Source of the DNA: Gammaproteobacteria bacterium
GTDB taxonomy: Bacteria > Pseudomonadota > Gammaproteobacteria > SZUA-229
NCBI GenBank assembly: GCA_029882395.1
Contig: JAOUKT010000013.1
Span: 1-60,044, forward strand
DNA: 60,044 nt
Reading direction: 5' to 3'
Shown here: positions 1 to 7,626 of the stretch, one piece after another
Position numbering within the stretch: the stretch's first letter is position 1
How the letters are laid out: every line of letters begins with the position of its first letter
The notes under the pieces: generated by a model
The model's database searches: none
Seen by the model: the letters and a program-made list of their open reading frames with translations, nothing else
Told to the model about the DNA's origin: nothing
Program-made: the position numbers and the translations under genes

Positions 1-186
1 AGCAATCGCATTAATCATTTCAAAAGAGCTGCCTATATATAGTTGAGTTGCAGAGCTGGTAATGCTGACCAGGTAATCCGCTGCACCGATACCCGATTCG
101 ATGATGCCACCACCGACTAAACTGCTAACCATAGCCAGCAGAAAGAGAGCTCCTGAAATTTTTGGGCTTGTTGAGTCTGTTTTCAT
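1..186 (-). CDS. DUF4386 family membrane protein, N-terminal part (cut by window edge)
   Basis: Only the first 62 codons lie in the window; the gene continues past base 1. The ATG is preceded by a good GAAAGGAGAA ribosome binding site. A hydrophobic span covers about residues 12-28 (ISGALFLLAMVSS), and the later ATQLYIGSSFEMINAIA stretch resembles the second segment of DUF4386 proteins. The downstream neighbour of the same strand belongs to the same family, so these look like tandem paralogues. Function is unknown; the family is made of small multi-span membrane proteins. The family call is from motif resemblance only. Confidence 0.6.
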   Translation of the reverse strand, partial: MKTDSTSPKISGALFLLAMVSSLVGGGIIESGIGAADYLVSITSSATQLYIGSSFEMINAIA

Positions 187-343
187 GATGTTCTCCTTTC
201 ACTAATGATGTGTGATTTTTCATACCGTGTACAGATATGGCAGACAATTAATGAGCGGCTCAGTATGCCGATGAGGCTAACAATCCAGACAATATTTACT
301 GGCTACTGAAACAGTAAACATAGAAGCGGTTATCTTAAGTCGA

Positions 344-1033
344 TTAAGCCTTGCCCAGCTCGACAGTGGAATTGGCTGCCAGATCAAATCCTCTTATTAT
401 CAGCCAGACTGCAAAAACCATTTCCTGAATAGCTATTGGAAAAAATAAAACTTCAAACGGATTGATGCTGCATGTCTCTAAAACAAAGTTGACAAAGACC
501 AACAGCGCGGCGATAAAACCCCATGCTGATAACCACCGGGGTATCAGCCTTGACTGATATAATAAAAAATTCAAAATCAGGGCAGACAGCGAAAATGCAA
601 GTCCCAAGCCAAACAAATAGGCCCAGTTAGCAGCAGCCATTAACACCGCACCCAGGCTTTGGTATACGGGGCTACTCTGGGAGCCAAGGTTTGCATATTC
701 CTGGCTCAACGATACCAGTGATAACATTGCAATGACATTGACGACAAACAGCATGCATTCAATCATTCTTGCGCCAGCATAACCAAGCGCTAAGGATTCG
801 CTGTGTGTTTTCAGTACAGGGTAAAGCACAATACCGATTGCAGCAACGGCGACGCTGTCTACTAAAACCAGTAGTGCCGCTGTTGTCATCACGTTTTTAT
901 TTTCATGAACCTTAAGCATATAAGCGCTGTCAGTCAAAATCGGCTCAAACAATATGACGGCTATCGAGTATGCCACTGTTGCAGTGATGAATAATGTGGC
1001 GGCACCTATTTCTATCCTTTTTTGTTTGTTCAT
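344..1033 (-). CDS. DUF4386 family multi-span membrane protein
   Basis: A 229-aa protein with about six hydrophobic segments: near residues 10-30, 48-72, 88-108, 130-155, 165-185 and 195-215. The EPILTDSAYMLKVHENK region, followed by a helix ending in LYPVLKTHSESLALGYAGARMIE, is the pattern I associate with DUF4386 (Pfam DUF4386, function unknown). The start ATG follows GGAG with 7-nt spacing. It lies upstream of the second, truncated DUF4386 copy on the same strand, with a gap of about 157 bp. There is no enzymatic motif; it may be an integral membrane protein of unknown role. Confidence 0.75.
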   Translation of the reverse strand: MNKQKRIEIGAATLFITATVAYSIAVILFEPILTDSAYMLKVHENKNVMTTAALLVLVDSVAVAAIGIVLYPVLKTHSESLALGYAGARMIECMLFVVNVIAMLSLVSLSQEYANLGSQSSPVYQSLGAVLMAAANWAYLFGLGLAFSLSALILNFLLYQSRLIPRWLSAWGFIAALLVFVNFVLETCSINPFEVLFFPIAIQEMVFAVWLIIRGFDLAANSTVELGKA

Positions 1034-1094
1034 TTTCTATCTCCATGAATTGTAATGGCTTATCTTAAAGCCAGTAATAGACACCAATAACGAA

Positions 1095-1118
1095 CAAAAA
1101 GCTCGGTTCAAAACGAGC
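1095..1118 (-). terminator. Probable intrinsic terminator of the alpha/beta hydrolase gene
   Basis: Read on the minus strand, an imperfect stem (GCTCGTTT / AACCGAGC, one mismatch) is followed directly by TTTTTG. It lies about 140 nt downstream of the hydrolase stop codon on that strand. Confidence 0.5.
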
Positions 1119-1129
1119 ATAACGCTGCC

Positions 1130-1172
1130 GCCTGAAGCTGATATTCAATACGCATTGACGGCTGCTTCAGGC
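1130..1172. repeat. Inverted repeat with 9-bp arms
   Basis: GCCTGAAGC at 1130-1138 is exactly repeated in inverse as GCTTCAGGC at 1164-1172, with a 25-nt loop. No T-run follows on either strand, so it is not a standard terminator. It sits between the DUF4386 and hydrolase genes. Confidence 0.4.
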
Positions 1173-1259
1173 ATTCAGCTAGATGCAAGTGAGTCATCAT
1201 GATTTGTATGTCGCTTTAGCCTGATCGTCTGATCGCCGCGTCTGTAACAATGCATAGTT

Positions 1260-2036
1260 TTAAAAATCACCGTCAACTCGAACTAATCCATCGGCAACGC
1301 GCTGTGACGCAAGCCATTGTCGAACCATTTCAGTAAACAGCTCGGGCTGTTCAGCATTCCATTGATGACCGACATCAGGCACTATACAGCCGGTTGCATT
1401 AGCCAGTTGCTGGCACAGATAGGGCACTGCACGCCGGGCCGGCGCCGAGTCTCTCGTTCCCGCCACTACCAGCGTCGGCAGGCTGATTGTTTCTAAACCC
1501 GCTGGCAGAGTTGAGTTATAAATCTCATTGCTGACTGATTGCCATACGCCCGGCTTCGATTGCCGGGCTGTATCAACAAATGCCTCGCGGGATTCACCAG
1601 CAGGAATGGCCATCACTTGCGCGATAACATATGCCCCCCATGGGTATTTATACAAGGCAAGCATTGCTTTGTTGAGCAGTCTAAGAGGTAATGCAATGTG
1701 TCCGTGCGGCACACCAGAAATGATTAAAGAGCGAACCACATCAGCATGCCTTTGCGCCAGATGCAGGCCAATAATGCCACCCAGAGACAGGCCAACAATA
1801 TGACAAGAGCCCGCATCACAGCGTGAGCGGATAATGCTGGCAATCTTGTCAGCGGTATCCGCGCAACTTATCCATTGCTCACCGGCGCTATGTCCAATAC
1901 CGGGATAATCCGGAATCAGGCAACGATAGCTGGCAAGGGCCTCGACCTGCCCGAACCACATCCAGCCAGCGACCAGCGCACCGTGCAGAAACATCACCGG
2001 GGTTCCGTGATCAGGACCTTGTTCATAAATGTACAT
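1260..2036 (-). CDS. Alpha/beta hydrolase fold protein
   Basis: A 258-aa alpha/beta hydrolase. An oxyanion-hole HGA motif occurs near residue 18, a DYPGIGHS segment near 43-50, the nucleophile elbow GLSLGG places Ser84, AGTRD places the acid at Asp196, and DVGHQW places the catalytic His224. There is no signal peptide, so it is probably cytoplasmic. Spacing and length fit small esterases, lactonases or carboxyl-ester hydrolases; the substrate cannot be read from sequence. AAAGG precedes the ATG by about 8 nt. It appears monocistronic, with a likely terminator downstream. Confidence 0.85.
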   Translation of the reverse strand: MYIYEQGPDHGTPVMFLHGALVAGWMWFGQVEALASYRCLIPDYPGIGHSAGEQWISCADTADKIASIIRSRCDAGSCHIVGLSLGGIIGLHLAQRHADVVRSLIISGVPHGHIALPLRLLNKAMLALYKYPWGAYVIAQVMAIPAGESREAFVDTARQSKPGVWQSVSNEIYNSTLPAGLETISLPTLVVAGTRDSAPARRAVPYLCQQLANATGCIVPDVGHQWNAEQPELFTEMVRQWLASQRVADGLVRVDGDF

Positions 2037-2164
2037 AGGCTCTGCCTTTATTGCGAGGGTTTATCTGTGAACAGCTGTGATTATTTACCAGTGTAACGCC
2101 AGAGCGTTGCATGTGCAGCTGAAATGTTTGATACCCCTGGTTTTTTGCTGTTGGAGTTAAATGC

Positions 2165-2180
2165 ACTCTTTTAAAAGAGT
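2165..2180. repeat. Perfect 16-nt palindrome
   Basis: ACTCTTTTAAAAGAGT is a perfect palindrome in the gap between the endonuclease gene's 3' end and the hydrolase's 5' side. It could be an operator for the hydrolase gene (129 nt upstream of its start) or a small terminator-like structure. Confidence 0.35.
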
Positions 2181-2291
2181 TTACAATACAACACGGTTCA
2201 TCAGCTTAAGTAGGTTCGCTGAACTGAATGCCAACATTTATATTAAAAGTGATGAACAGCTATATTTGGCCAGCGTATTGCATTAATGGCT

Positions 2292-2978
2292 TTAGTCTAG
2301 TTTGAGGCGGGCTTGTCGGGAAGTATTGCTATATTCTTCAATCATTAATTTTCGTTTTTTTTCCCAGGCAGATTCAGGGTCTTGCAGATCCCATGCGGTA
2401 AACATTTTTTGCTGTGCCGGGCTGAGTTTTATATTGTATTTGTTGCTCATGTAAAAATACGTTCTGGCGATATCGCCACGTCGTTCTAGTGTAGGCTCTG
2501 CAACGCGCTGTTTGAAGTCTATTTCCATATCGCACTGACCGTAACGACGGGCTTCACCTTCAATAATACCAAAGCGATAATTTGAGCGGTCCCCGTTTAC
2601 TTCGCCCACGGCAGGCACCAGGTTCATTAAATCCGCTTCAGCTCTGCGAAACACAGGGTCAGTTTTTCGGCAGTTTCTGCGTCCGCCATTTTTCCAGCAC
2701 TGACGCTGATGCCCGAGCCACCATGCGGGCACAACATGTTCCCATTCAATTCGGGCGGCACGTTTTGCATTTTTTCGCGCAGTGTAACCGCAGCTCTTAA
2801 GGTCAGTCTTTAGCTTGCCGTCTACCTTGTTATAAAGGCAGTTACAATAAAAGCTAACGGGGTTCTGGGAGTAGATGCTGCTGATAATCTTTTTAGCCTG
2901 GCTGAATGTTTGAGGTGTGGCTGCGATGCCTTTGGCGGGTAAAAGGCCTGTTAAGATCAGCAATAGTATCAGTGGCAT
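2292..2978 (-). CDS. endA: Secreted or periplasmic endonuclease I (EndA/Dns family)
   Basis: A 228-aa protein with a short signal peptide (hydrophobic residues 3-14, cleavage likely after GIA at about 19). The family core is clear: RIEWEHVVP with His81 (metal-finger catalytic region), then RRAEADLMNLVPAVGEVNGDRS and the YRFG motif typical of endonuclease I. Several cysteines (45, 47, 63, 94, 103) fit disulfides of an exported enzyme. Length matches E. coli EndA (235 aa). It is a non-specific DNA nuclease acting outside the cytoplasm, possibly for DNA scavenging. It appears monocistronic. Confidence 0.92.
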   Translation of the reverse strand: MPLILLLILTGLLPAKGIAATPQTFSQAKKIISSIYSQNPVSFYCNCLYNKVDGKLKTDLKSCGYTARKNAKRAARIEWEHVVPAWWLGHQRQCWKNGGRRNCRKTDPVFRRAEADLMNLVPAVGEVNGDRSNYRFGIIEGEARRYGQCDMEIDFKQRVAEPTLERRGDIARTYFYMSNKYNIKLSPAQQKMFTAWDLQDPESAWEKKRKLMIEEYSNTSRQARLKLD

Positions 2979-3125
2979 ATTAAATCAGTCGATTCAGTCA
3001 GTAAGCTCCTTCTTGTTTGGTTAATAAATTAAACAGGCGGACAACAGTCATCCGATAAAGTGTCGTTTTAAGTATAGATTAAAAATAATGCAGCTGTTAG
3101 CAATAAACCGATGAATGGCTGGCTT

Positions 3126-3317
3126 TCACACATCCGCAATAGTTTGCAATAATGTCTGAGCGATCTTGAATGAATACAGCAGCGTTGAACGGCTTAACGC
3201 TGTCTTAAAGTCAGCTGCTGGCGGTTGTTTTGGTCGGTTCTTTAAAGCCGGTGCGGACTGTTGGTGATTATTAAGATTCGATTTCTGTACGGGGCTGTTT
3301 TCTTTGTCAGTGATCAT
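3126..3317 (-). CDS. Small hypothetical ORF, uncertain
   Basis: A reading frame of 63 codons from ATG (a GTG two codons upstream is also possible) with a nearby AAGG. The product is polar and rich in Gln, Pro and Lys, with no recognisable domain. It lies alone between endA and a long AT-rich region. Coding status is doubtful. Confidence 0.25.
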   Translation of the reverse strand: MITDKENSPVQKSNLNNHQQSAPALKNRPKQPPAADFKTALSRSTLLYSFKIAQTLLQTIADV

Positions 3318-3834
3318 AAACACCTTGCAACACCGGTTGCATGATGCGGTTCAGCATTCTGCCGTGATCATGAAACAATGCACTCAAGCATGATAATTCC
3401 TTTTTCCTGTCAGCCGCTTGCTATTTGCGCAAGCGGCTTGAGAGATAATGATTAAACAGGCGCATCTTTAAACGGTAGTGCCAAATCTATATTACTATAT
3501 ATTGGGATATTAATATAAGCTTGCGGTTTTATTCAAATGGCTTGCTCAGTAGAGCTATATAGCAAATCGCATTACTGATTTAACAACAGTCAGGATATGT
3601 ATGCGGCTTTTTATAAAGCCAAAACAATTTTCAAGTAATACGAATAATTATTATTGATAAATTGTTCTGGATCAATATGCTCACTGCTGCAAGTTTGATA
3701 ATTGTGATTACGATGTCTGACTATATTTAGTTTTTATCTTTTAAAAGCCAGTATTTTAAAATGATATGGCTAACTATCAAGAGTTACAAGGAAGATTCTA
3801 CCCGAAGTATTTTCTAATATATGAGGGTTTATAA
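3318..3834. other. Gene-free AT-rich region upstream of the LuxR-type regulator
   Basis: About 500 bp without a convincing gene. It becomes strongly AT-rich from about 3480 on, as expected of a regulated promoter region. The only clear structure is the 3412-3438 hairpin. TTGATA at 3695 has no well-spaced -10, so no promoter is called. Confidence 0.5.
3412..3438. repeat. Inverted repeat, 9-bp perfect stem
   Basis: AGCCGCTTG (3412-3420) and CAAGCGGCT (3430-3438) form a perfect stem around a 9-nt loop. There is no T-run on either side, so it is more likely an operator or RNA structure than a terminator. Confidence 0.45.
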
Positions 3835-3873
3835 ATGCCTGTCAAGACAAGGTTTTGCAGATGTCTACGTTAG
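3835..3873 (+). other. Possible 12-codon leader ORF overlapping the regulator start
   Basis: An ATG with a strong GAGGG site at 7-nt spacing opens a frame of 12 codons (MPVKTRFCRCLR). It ends at a TAG inside the beginning of the LuxR-type gene. The leader's binding site is better than that of the regulator, so translational coupling is possible. It may equally be chance. Confidence 0.2.
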
Positions 3874-4502
3874 ACGATATTCTCTACGGTGCGGTAGATG
3901 GTGTATTTGCTGTGGATGCGAAACAGAGAATTATTTTCTGGAATCCAGGCTGTGAAGAACTTTTTAAGCGGCCTTCACAGGCGATACTGGGTCGTCCGTG
4001 CAATGATGTGCTGTGTGGTATGAATCCTTCATCGGGTGCTGCATTTTGTCACGCTGATTGCTGCGTCGCACAACTATGCCGGGGAGGCGATGCACCGAAC
4101 AGGTTTTCAATAAAAACCAGAAACGCCGATGGCAAAACCATGATCTTGTCAGTTGATGTTTTATTGCTACCATCGTGCTGTAATAAAAAATGGATTGTGC
4201 TGCACCTGTTATACCGCTCGGTTAACCAGCACTTGCTTAACACACTGGATCAGACATCGCGCTCTGGCAGACAGATGGCATCGCTGGCCGACTGTGAAAA
4301 AACACTATCAAGACTGACGGCAAGAGAAACAGAGGTGTTGCAGTTACTCTCTGAAGGTTTGTCTAGCAATGTTATCTCCAAACGATTTACGATCAGCCAT
4401 ACCACGGTAAGAAACCATATTCAGCACATTCAGAACAAGTTAGGCGTTCATAGTCAGACCGAAGCAGTAGCCTATGCCTACCGCCATAATCTTGTAATGT
4501 AA
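3861..4502 (+). CDS. PAS-LuxR transcriptional regulator with Cys-rich sensor domain
   Basis: A protein of 213 aa from the ATG with AAGG 8 nt upstream; a TTG two codons earlier is the alternative. Residues about 5-115 form a PAS-like domain (GVFAVDAKQRIIFWNPGCEELF). It carries a striking cysteine set: GRPCNDVLCG, then FCHADCC and AQLCRGG. The same layout recurs in PAS sensors of this type, where it could bind metal or a cluster, or act as a thiol switch. Residues about 150-213 form a LuxR/GerE helix-turn-helix (LTARETEVLQLLSEG, TVRNHIQHIQNKLGV). There is no receiver domain. It sits directly upstream of the DsrE-like genes, so it probably controls that sulfur cluster in response to redox or sulfur state (inference). 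Confidence 0.85.
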   Translation: MSTLDDILYGAVDGVFAVDAKQRIIFWNPGCEELFKRPSQAILGRPCNDVLCGMNPSSGAAFCHADCCVAQLCRGGDAPNRFSIKTRNADGKTMILSVDVLLLPSCCNKKWIVLHLLYRSVNQHLLNTLDQTSRSGRQMASLADCEKTLSRLTARETEVLQLLSEGLSSNVISKRFTISHTTVRNHIQHIQNKLGVHSQTEAVAYAYRHNLVM

Positions 4503-4563
4503 TGGTTTAATAAAGCGATGTTGGTGCAGATAACATAAAATTATCGGATACAGGAGTTAGATA

Positions 4564-4836
4564 ATGAGTAAACAAATAGCCGTTATTCTAAGAAACAGAC
4601 AAGCTGAAGCATTGCGAATGTCCATAGGCTTAATTTTAATGGACGATACTGTTGATATTTTTATACTCAATAACCATCTTGATCGCTCTGACAAGACAGC
4701 ATTAAATATCGAGACCATACAGGAAATGCAGATGAATATTTATTCGAATGTTGTACAGGGTGATGAGGTCGCTTACCTTGCAACGGCAGCGATGGCAGAC
4801 AAACTGCTGACATACGATCACGTTCTGGCATATTAA
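4564..4836 (+). CDS. Small DsrE/DsrF-like protein (no cysteine)
   Basis: A 90-aa protein with an AGGAG site 7 nt before the ATG. The pattern is a beta strand IAVILRN, an alpha helix, VDIFILNN, then GDEVAYLATAAMADKLLTYDHVLAY. This resembles the DsrE/DsrF/TusC Rossmann-like sulfur-relay fold, but the protein is shorter than TusC (about 119 aa) and has no Cys. It would therefore be a structural or binding partner rather than a persulfide carrier. It follows the PAS-LuxR gene by 61 nt and starts a run of small genes. The family assignment is from fold-like pattern and context. Confidence 0.6.
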   Translation: MSKQIAVILRNRQAEALRMSIGLILMDDTVDIFILNNHLDRSDKTALNIETIQEMQMNIYSNVVQGDEVAYLATAAMADKLLTYDHVLAY

Positions 4837-4847
4837 TTTGTTTATGC

Positions 4848-4896
4848 CTGATGCATCAGCCAGCCTGCCTTTCTGGTGTGAATGAGCGCTAGCGCT
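4848..4896. repeat. Two perfect 12-nt palindromes in a DsrE intergenic gap
   Basis: CTGATGCATCAG at 4848-4859 and AGCGCTAGCGCT at 4885-4896 are both perfect palindromes, 25 nt apart. They lie in the 294-bp gap between the two DsrE-like genes. They could be binding sites for a dimeric regulator, perhaps the adjacent LuxR-type protein. The rest of the gap shows no gene. Confidence 0.4.
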
Positions 4897-5130
4897 GTCT
4901 AAAAAACCGAGTTTACAATTTCTCCCCGTTACTGCCTCGCTAAACGCTGTCTGACCAGCTCAATATGATGCAGATACATCATTTTTGCATTGTACATAAT
5001 CGTGTACTTTTTAAGCAGATTGCAAACTTTGTTGCATGCTTTTCGTATCGCGTGACATGAATCGTCTCGTCTGTGCAGCAAAAACAGCAGGCTGATTGAA
5101 AATCGGGGCATCGACAATAAGAGGCGCATT

Positions 5131-5433
5131 GTGAAACTGGGAATTTTAATTACGACGGACAGGCACCTTGATCAGATTATTCATATCAGTAACGCTGCCA
5201 GCGCAAAAGGCCATGAGCTGTCACTGTTTGCGATGAACGAAGGCACAAGGCTGCTGGCATTTCCAGAATTCGCTGAGCTTTGTAAACTCGACAATATAAT
5301 AATGAGTCTGTGTCATCACAGTGCCACTGAGCTGGGTGTTGATACATCCGATATTTCAAAAGAAATTGTTATAGGCAGTCAGTTTAATAACGCGATGATG
5401 AATAACCAGTCGGATAAAGTCATTGTTCTGTAA
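5131..5433 (+). CDS. DsrE-like sulfur-relay protein with two cysteines
   Basis: A 100-aa protein starting at GTG (AGAGG about 8 nt upstream). It begins with a beta strand KLGILITTD, then a helix HLDQIIHISNAASAKGHELSLFAMNEGTR, and Cys51 and Cys61 (AELCKLD, MSLCHHS). The layout fits the DsrE/YchN family, in which such cysteines can carry persulfide sulfur. Family members act in cytoplasmic sulfur trafficking together with TusA-type proteins, one of which is encoded 3.6 kb downstream. The exact partner and direction of transfer are unknown. Confidence 0.7.
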   Translation: MKLGILITTDRHLDQIIHISNAASAKGHELSLFAMNEGTRLLAFPEFAELCKLDNIIMSLCHHSATELGVDTSDISKEIVIGSQFNNAMMNNQSDKVIVL

Positions 5434-5482
5434 CTAAAAGCAATGGTTATAACAGATGTGGCTTTGCAAACAAGGACAATAG

Positions 5483-5656
5483 ATGATGAAAGTATTACAT
5501 ATTCTAAATGATGGACCGGACAGCGATGCAGAACATATTATTACGCATCATTCAGAGCATCATGAAGTGGAGGTCATAGACCTGACGGCCATGAGAATAA
5601 GTTATGACGAACTCGTAGAGCGGATTGAGCAGTGCGATAAAGTTATTTCATGGTAA
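5483..5656 (+). CDS. 57-aa DsrH/TusB-like small protein
   Basis: A short gene with a clear AAGGA site 6 nt before ATG-ATG. The product starts MMKVLHILNDGPDSD, has a central HEVEVIDL strand and ends EQCDKVISW, with one Cys (residue 51). The start pattern, a single late Cys and a hydrophobic final strand resemble a shortened DsrH/TusB subunit. With the two preceding genes it gives a compact E/F/H-like trio. It lies 49 nt after the DsrE-like gene and 45 nt before the glycosyltransferase gene, so it is probably in one operon. The coding call is fairly firm from the site, frame and context; the family call is tentative. Confidence 0.6.
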   Translation: MMKVLHILNDGPDSDAEHIITHHSEHHEVEVIDLTAMRISYDELVERIEQCDKVISW

Positions 5657-5701
5657 ATAACATGGTCGAAAAGCGGTTCTTATTCAGGGAGTGTGAGATT
5701 A

Positions 5702-7621
5702 ATGCACACAAGTTCAAATCACCAGTCAGTCATCCAGGCAGCAAAGTCGTTTAGCCTGTCAGGCTGTTGTTGTGAATTGTTCAGGGCATGTATCTGCGCC
5801 ATAAATAGGTACTGCCATTACTTTTATCAAGGCTTATTGTCACTGAAGTTATTGCCAGTGCTGAGCCGCCCAGCTGTCTCGGTATTATCTCGGCGATTTG
5901 AAACGCATTCCGAAGAGACGGTGCGCCATCTTGTCGCCGTGATGATTGCGTTGTTGTCGTTAAGCGCGTTGTTTGTTCTCTATCTTTTTCGCGATTTTGA
6001 TGATAATCGTTTAACAAGCTGGCAATGGGTGTTTGCAAATAATGAGATATTTGTTATCGCAATCATGCTGCTGCCTGTGTTGTGGCTGTCGTGGTGGCTG
6101 ACGACTTTTGCCTTAAGGCCAAAAAAAACACTGTTACTGTTGTTGCTTTCTGCATTTGTAATGTGTGCATTACAGTGGAGCCAGCCTGAAATTATCGTTG
6201 ATGCTTCGCGTTATTTTTTACAGGCAAAAAGCCTTGCCAGCAACGGTGCGTGGTATTTTATTAACCAGTGGGGCGATGGAATTTCTGCCTGGACTGACCT
6301 GCCTCTGATTCCTTTTCTCTATGGCGTGGTATTTGACCTGCTGGGTGAACACCGCGTTGCGATCCAGTTTCTGACAACACTCTTGTTCTGTGGCAGCGTG
6401 TTATTAACTTTCTTGATTGGACGTCAGTTGTGGGATCAAACAGTGGCTTTATACGGCGCCGCATTATTGCTGGCAATGCCGTATGTTATTAGCCAGGTGC
6501 CACTGATGCTGGTTGATATTCCGAGTATGTTTTTTTTGCTGCTGGCAGTTTATAGCCTGCTGCTTGCAGTTAAAACACAGGCGTTCAGCTGGTCAGTCAT
6601 CGCGACGATAAGCATTATTCTGGCGATGTTATGCAAATACTCAAACTGGCTTATGCTCAGTGTGCTGGGCGTTATTGTATTGTGCTGCCGCCAGTGCAGC
6701 TGGCGGCATTTGCATCAACAGCTCTTGCCTGTGTTTGGCGTGGTGGCTTTGTTTTTTATTTTTCTGCTAGTATGGAAATACGAGGCTATCAGCCGGCAGT
6801 TTGTATTGCTAAGGAGCTATCAGTTACCCGGTTTATCACGCTGGCATGAAACTCATCTGTCCACCTTTTTTTATCAGCTGCATCCTTTTATCTCGCTGGC
6901 AGCAATCAGTTCTGTTTATTTCGCATGGCGCAAACGTGATCGTCACTACCTGGTGATTAGCTGGATGCTGCTGTTAGTGCTGTTGCTTGACATCCAACGC
7001 AGCAGATACGTATTAATCGTGTTGCCGATGCTGGCGTTAATGGCCGCTTATGGCTTGCGCCAGATCAGTGACAGCCGGCTCAGAAATTACACCGTGTTAT
7101 GTATTCTCGTCTCTTCGCTGGCAGTGACGTTCTGTGCTTACTCGCCATTTTTACGCAGCACCAGCGCAAGCAATATTAAGCAGGCCGGCGAATACATTAA
7201 CAATCTCAATGCCTCGACGGTAGAAGTGATTTTACTGGCGCAAACACAGTCAGACATCAATCCATTCGTCTCCCTGCCTTTGCTGGATCTGTTTGTTACT
7301 AAAAAAATTATCTACTGGAAATCACCGAATTTAGTGGCACCGGGTGTGAGTAAAAAATCGGCCACATCAGCATTACGATTTAGCTGGCTGTATAAAGCAG
7401 AAGACTATTATCAGAGCAGCAATGCGATACAAGACAAGCTCATCATTATCGTGGCCGAGACGAAAAGCCAGTCATTGCCGGCACCGGTTTCTGCCCGCTT
7501 AAAAGGCTTTTACCTTAAAAAAAGATTTACTCAGCACGAAGGCGTCTACCGCTATTCGACCATTGTCGACGTCTATGAAGCCGACACTCAGCGACAGTCT
7601 GCAGAATTAATACAGGGGTGA
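5702..7621 (+). CDS. GT39/ArnT-like integral membrane glycosyltransferase
   Basis: A protein of 639 aa from ATG 5702, chosen because AGGGAG lies 10 nt upstream; a GTG three codons earlier is too close to that site. It has about 11-12 hydrophobic spans and a C-terminal soluble domain of about 140 residues. The first periplasmic loop contains EIIVDASRYFLQAKSLASNG followed by WTDLPLIPFLYG. This is the acidic loop layout of PMT/ArnT-type GT39 enzymes, which transfer a sugar from a polyprenyl-phosphate donor to lipid or protein. The first 60 residues are an unusual Cys-containing extension. It sits between sulfur-relay genes and overlaps the transporter gene's 5' region, so its substrate may be linked to that pathway (inference). 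Confidence 0.8.
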   Translation: MHTSSNHQSVIQAAKSFSLSGCCCELFRACICAINRYCHYFYQGLLSLKLLPVLSRPAVSVLSRRFETHSEETVRHLVAVMIALLSLSALFVLYLFRDFDDNRLTSWQWVFANNEIFVIAIMLLPVLWLSWWLTTFALRPKKTLLLLLLSAFVMCALQWSQPEIIVDASRYFLQAKSLASNGAWYFINQWGDGISAWTDLPLIPFLYGVVFDLLGEHRVAIQFLTTLLFCGSVLLTFLIGRQLWDQTVALYGAALLLAMPYVISQVPLMLVDIPSMFFLLLAVYSLLLAVKTQAFSWSVIATISIILAMLCKYSNWLMLSVLGVIVLCCRQCSWRHLHQQLLPVFGVVALFFIFLLVWKYEAISRQFVLLRSYQLPGLSRWHETHLSTFFYQLHPFISLAAISSVYFAWRKRDRHYLVISWMLLLVLLLDIQRSRYVLIVLPMLALMAAYGLRQISDSRLRNYTVLCILVSSLAVTFCAYSPFLRSTSASNIKQAGEYINNLNASTVEVILLAQTQSDINPFVSLPLLDLFVTKKIIYWKSPNLVAPGVSKKSATSALRFSWLYKAEDYYQSSNAIQDKLIIIVAETKSQSLPAPVSARLKGFYLKKRFTQHEGVYRYSTIVDVYEADTQRQSAELIQG

Positions 7622-7626
7622 TACTC

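Noticed and set aside
4929..5129. 66-codon minus-strand frame between DsrE-like genes
   Set aside because: It abuts the DsrE-like start, has no ribosome site and no motif.
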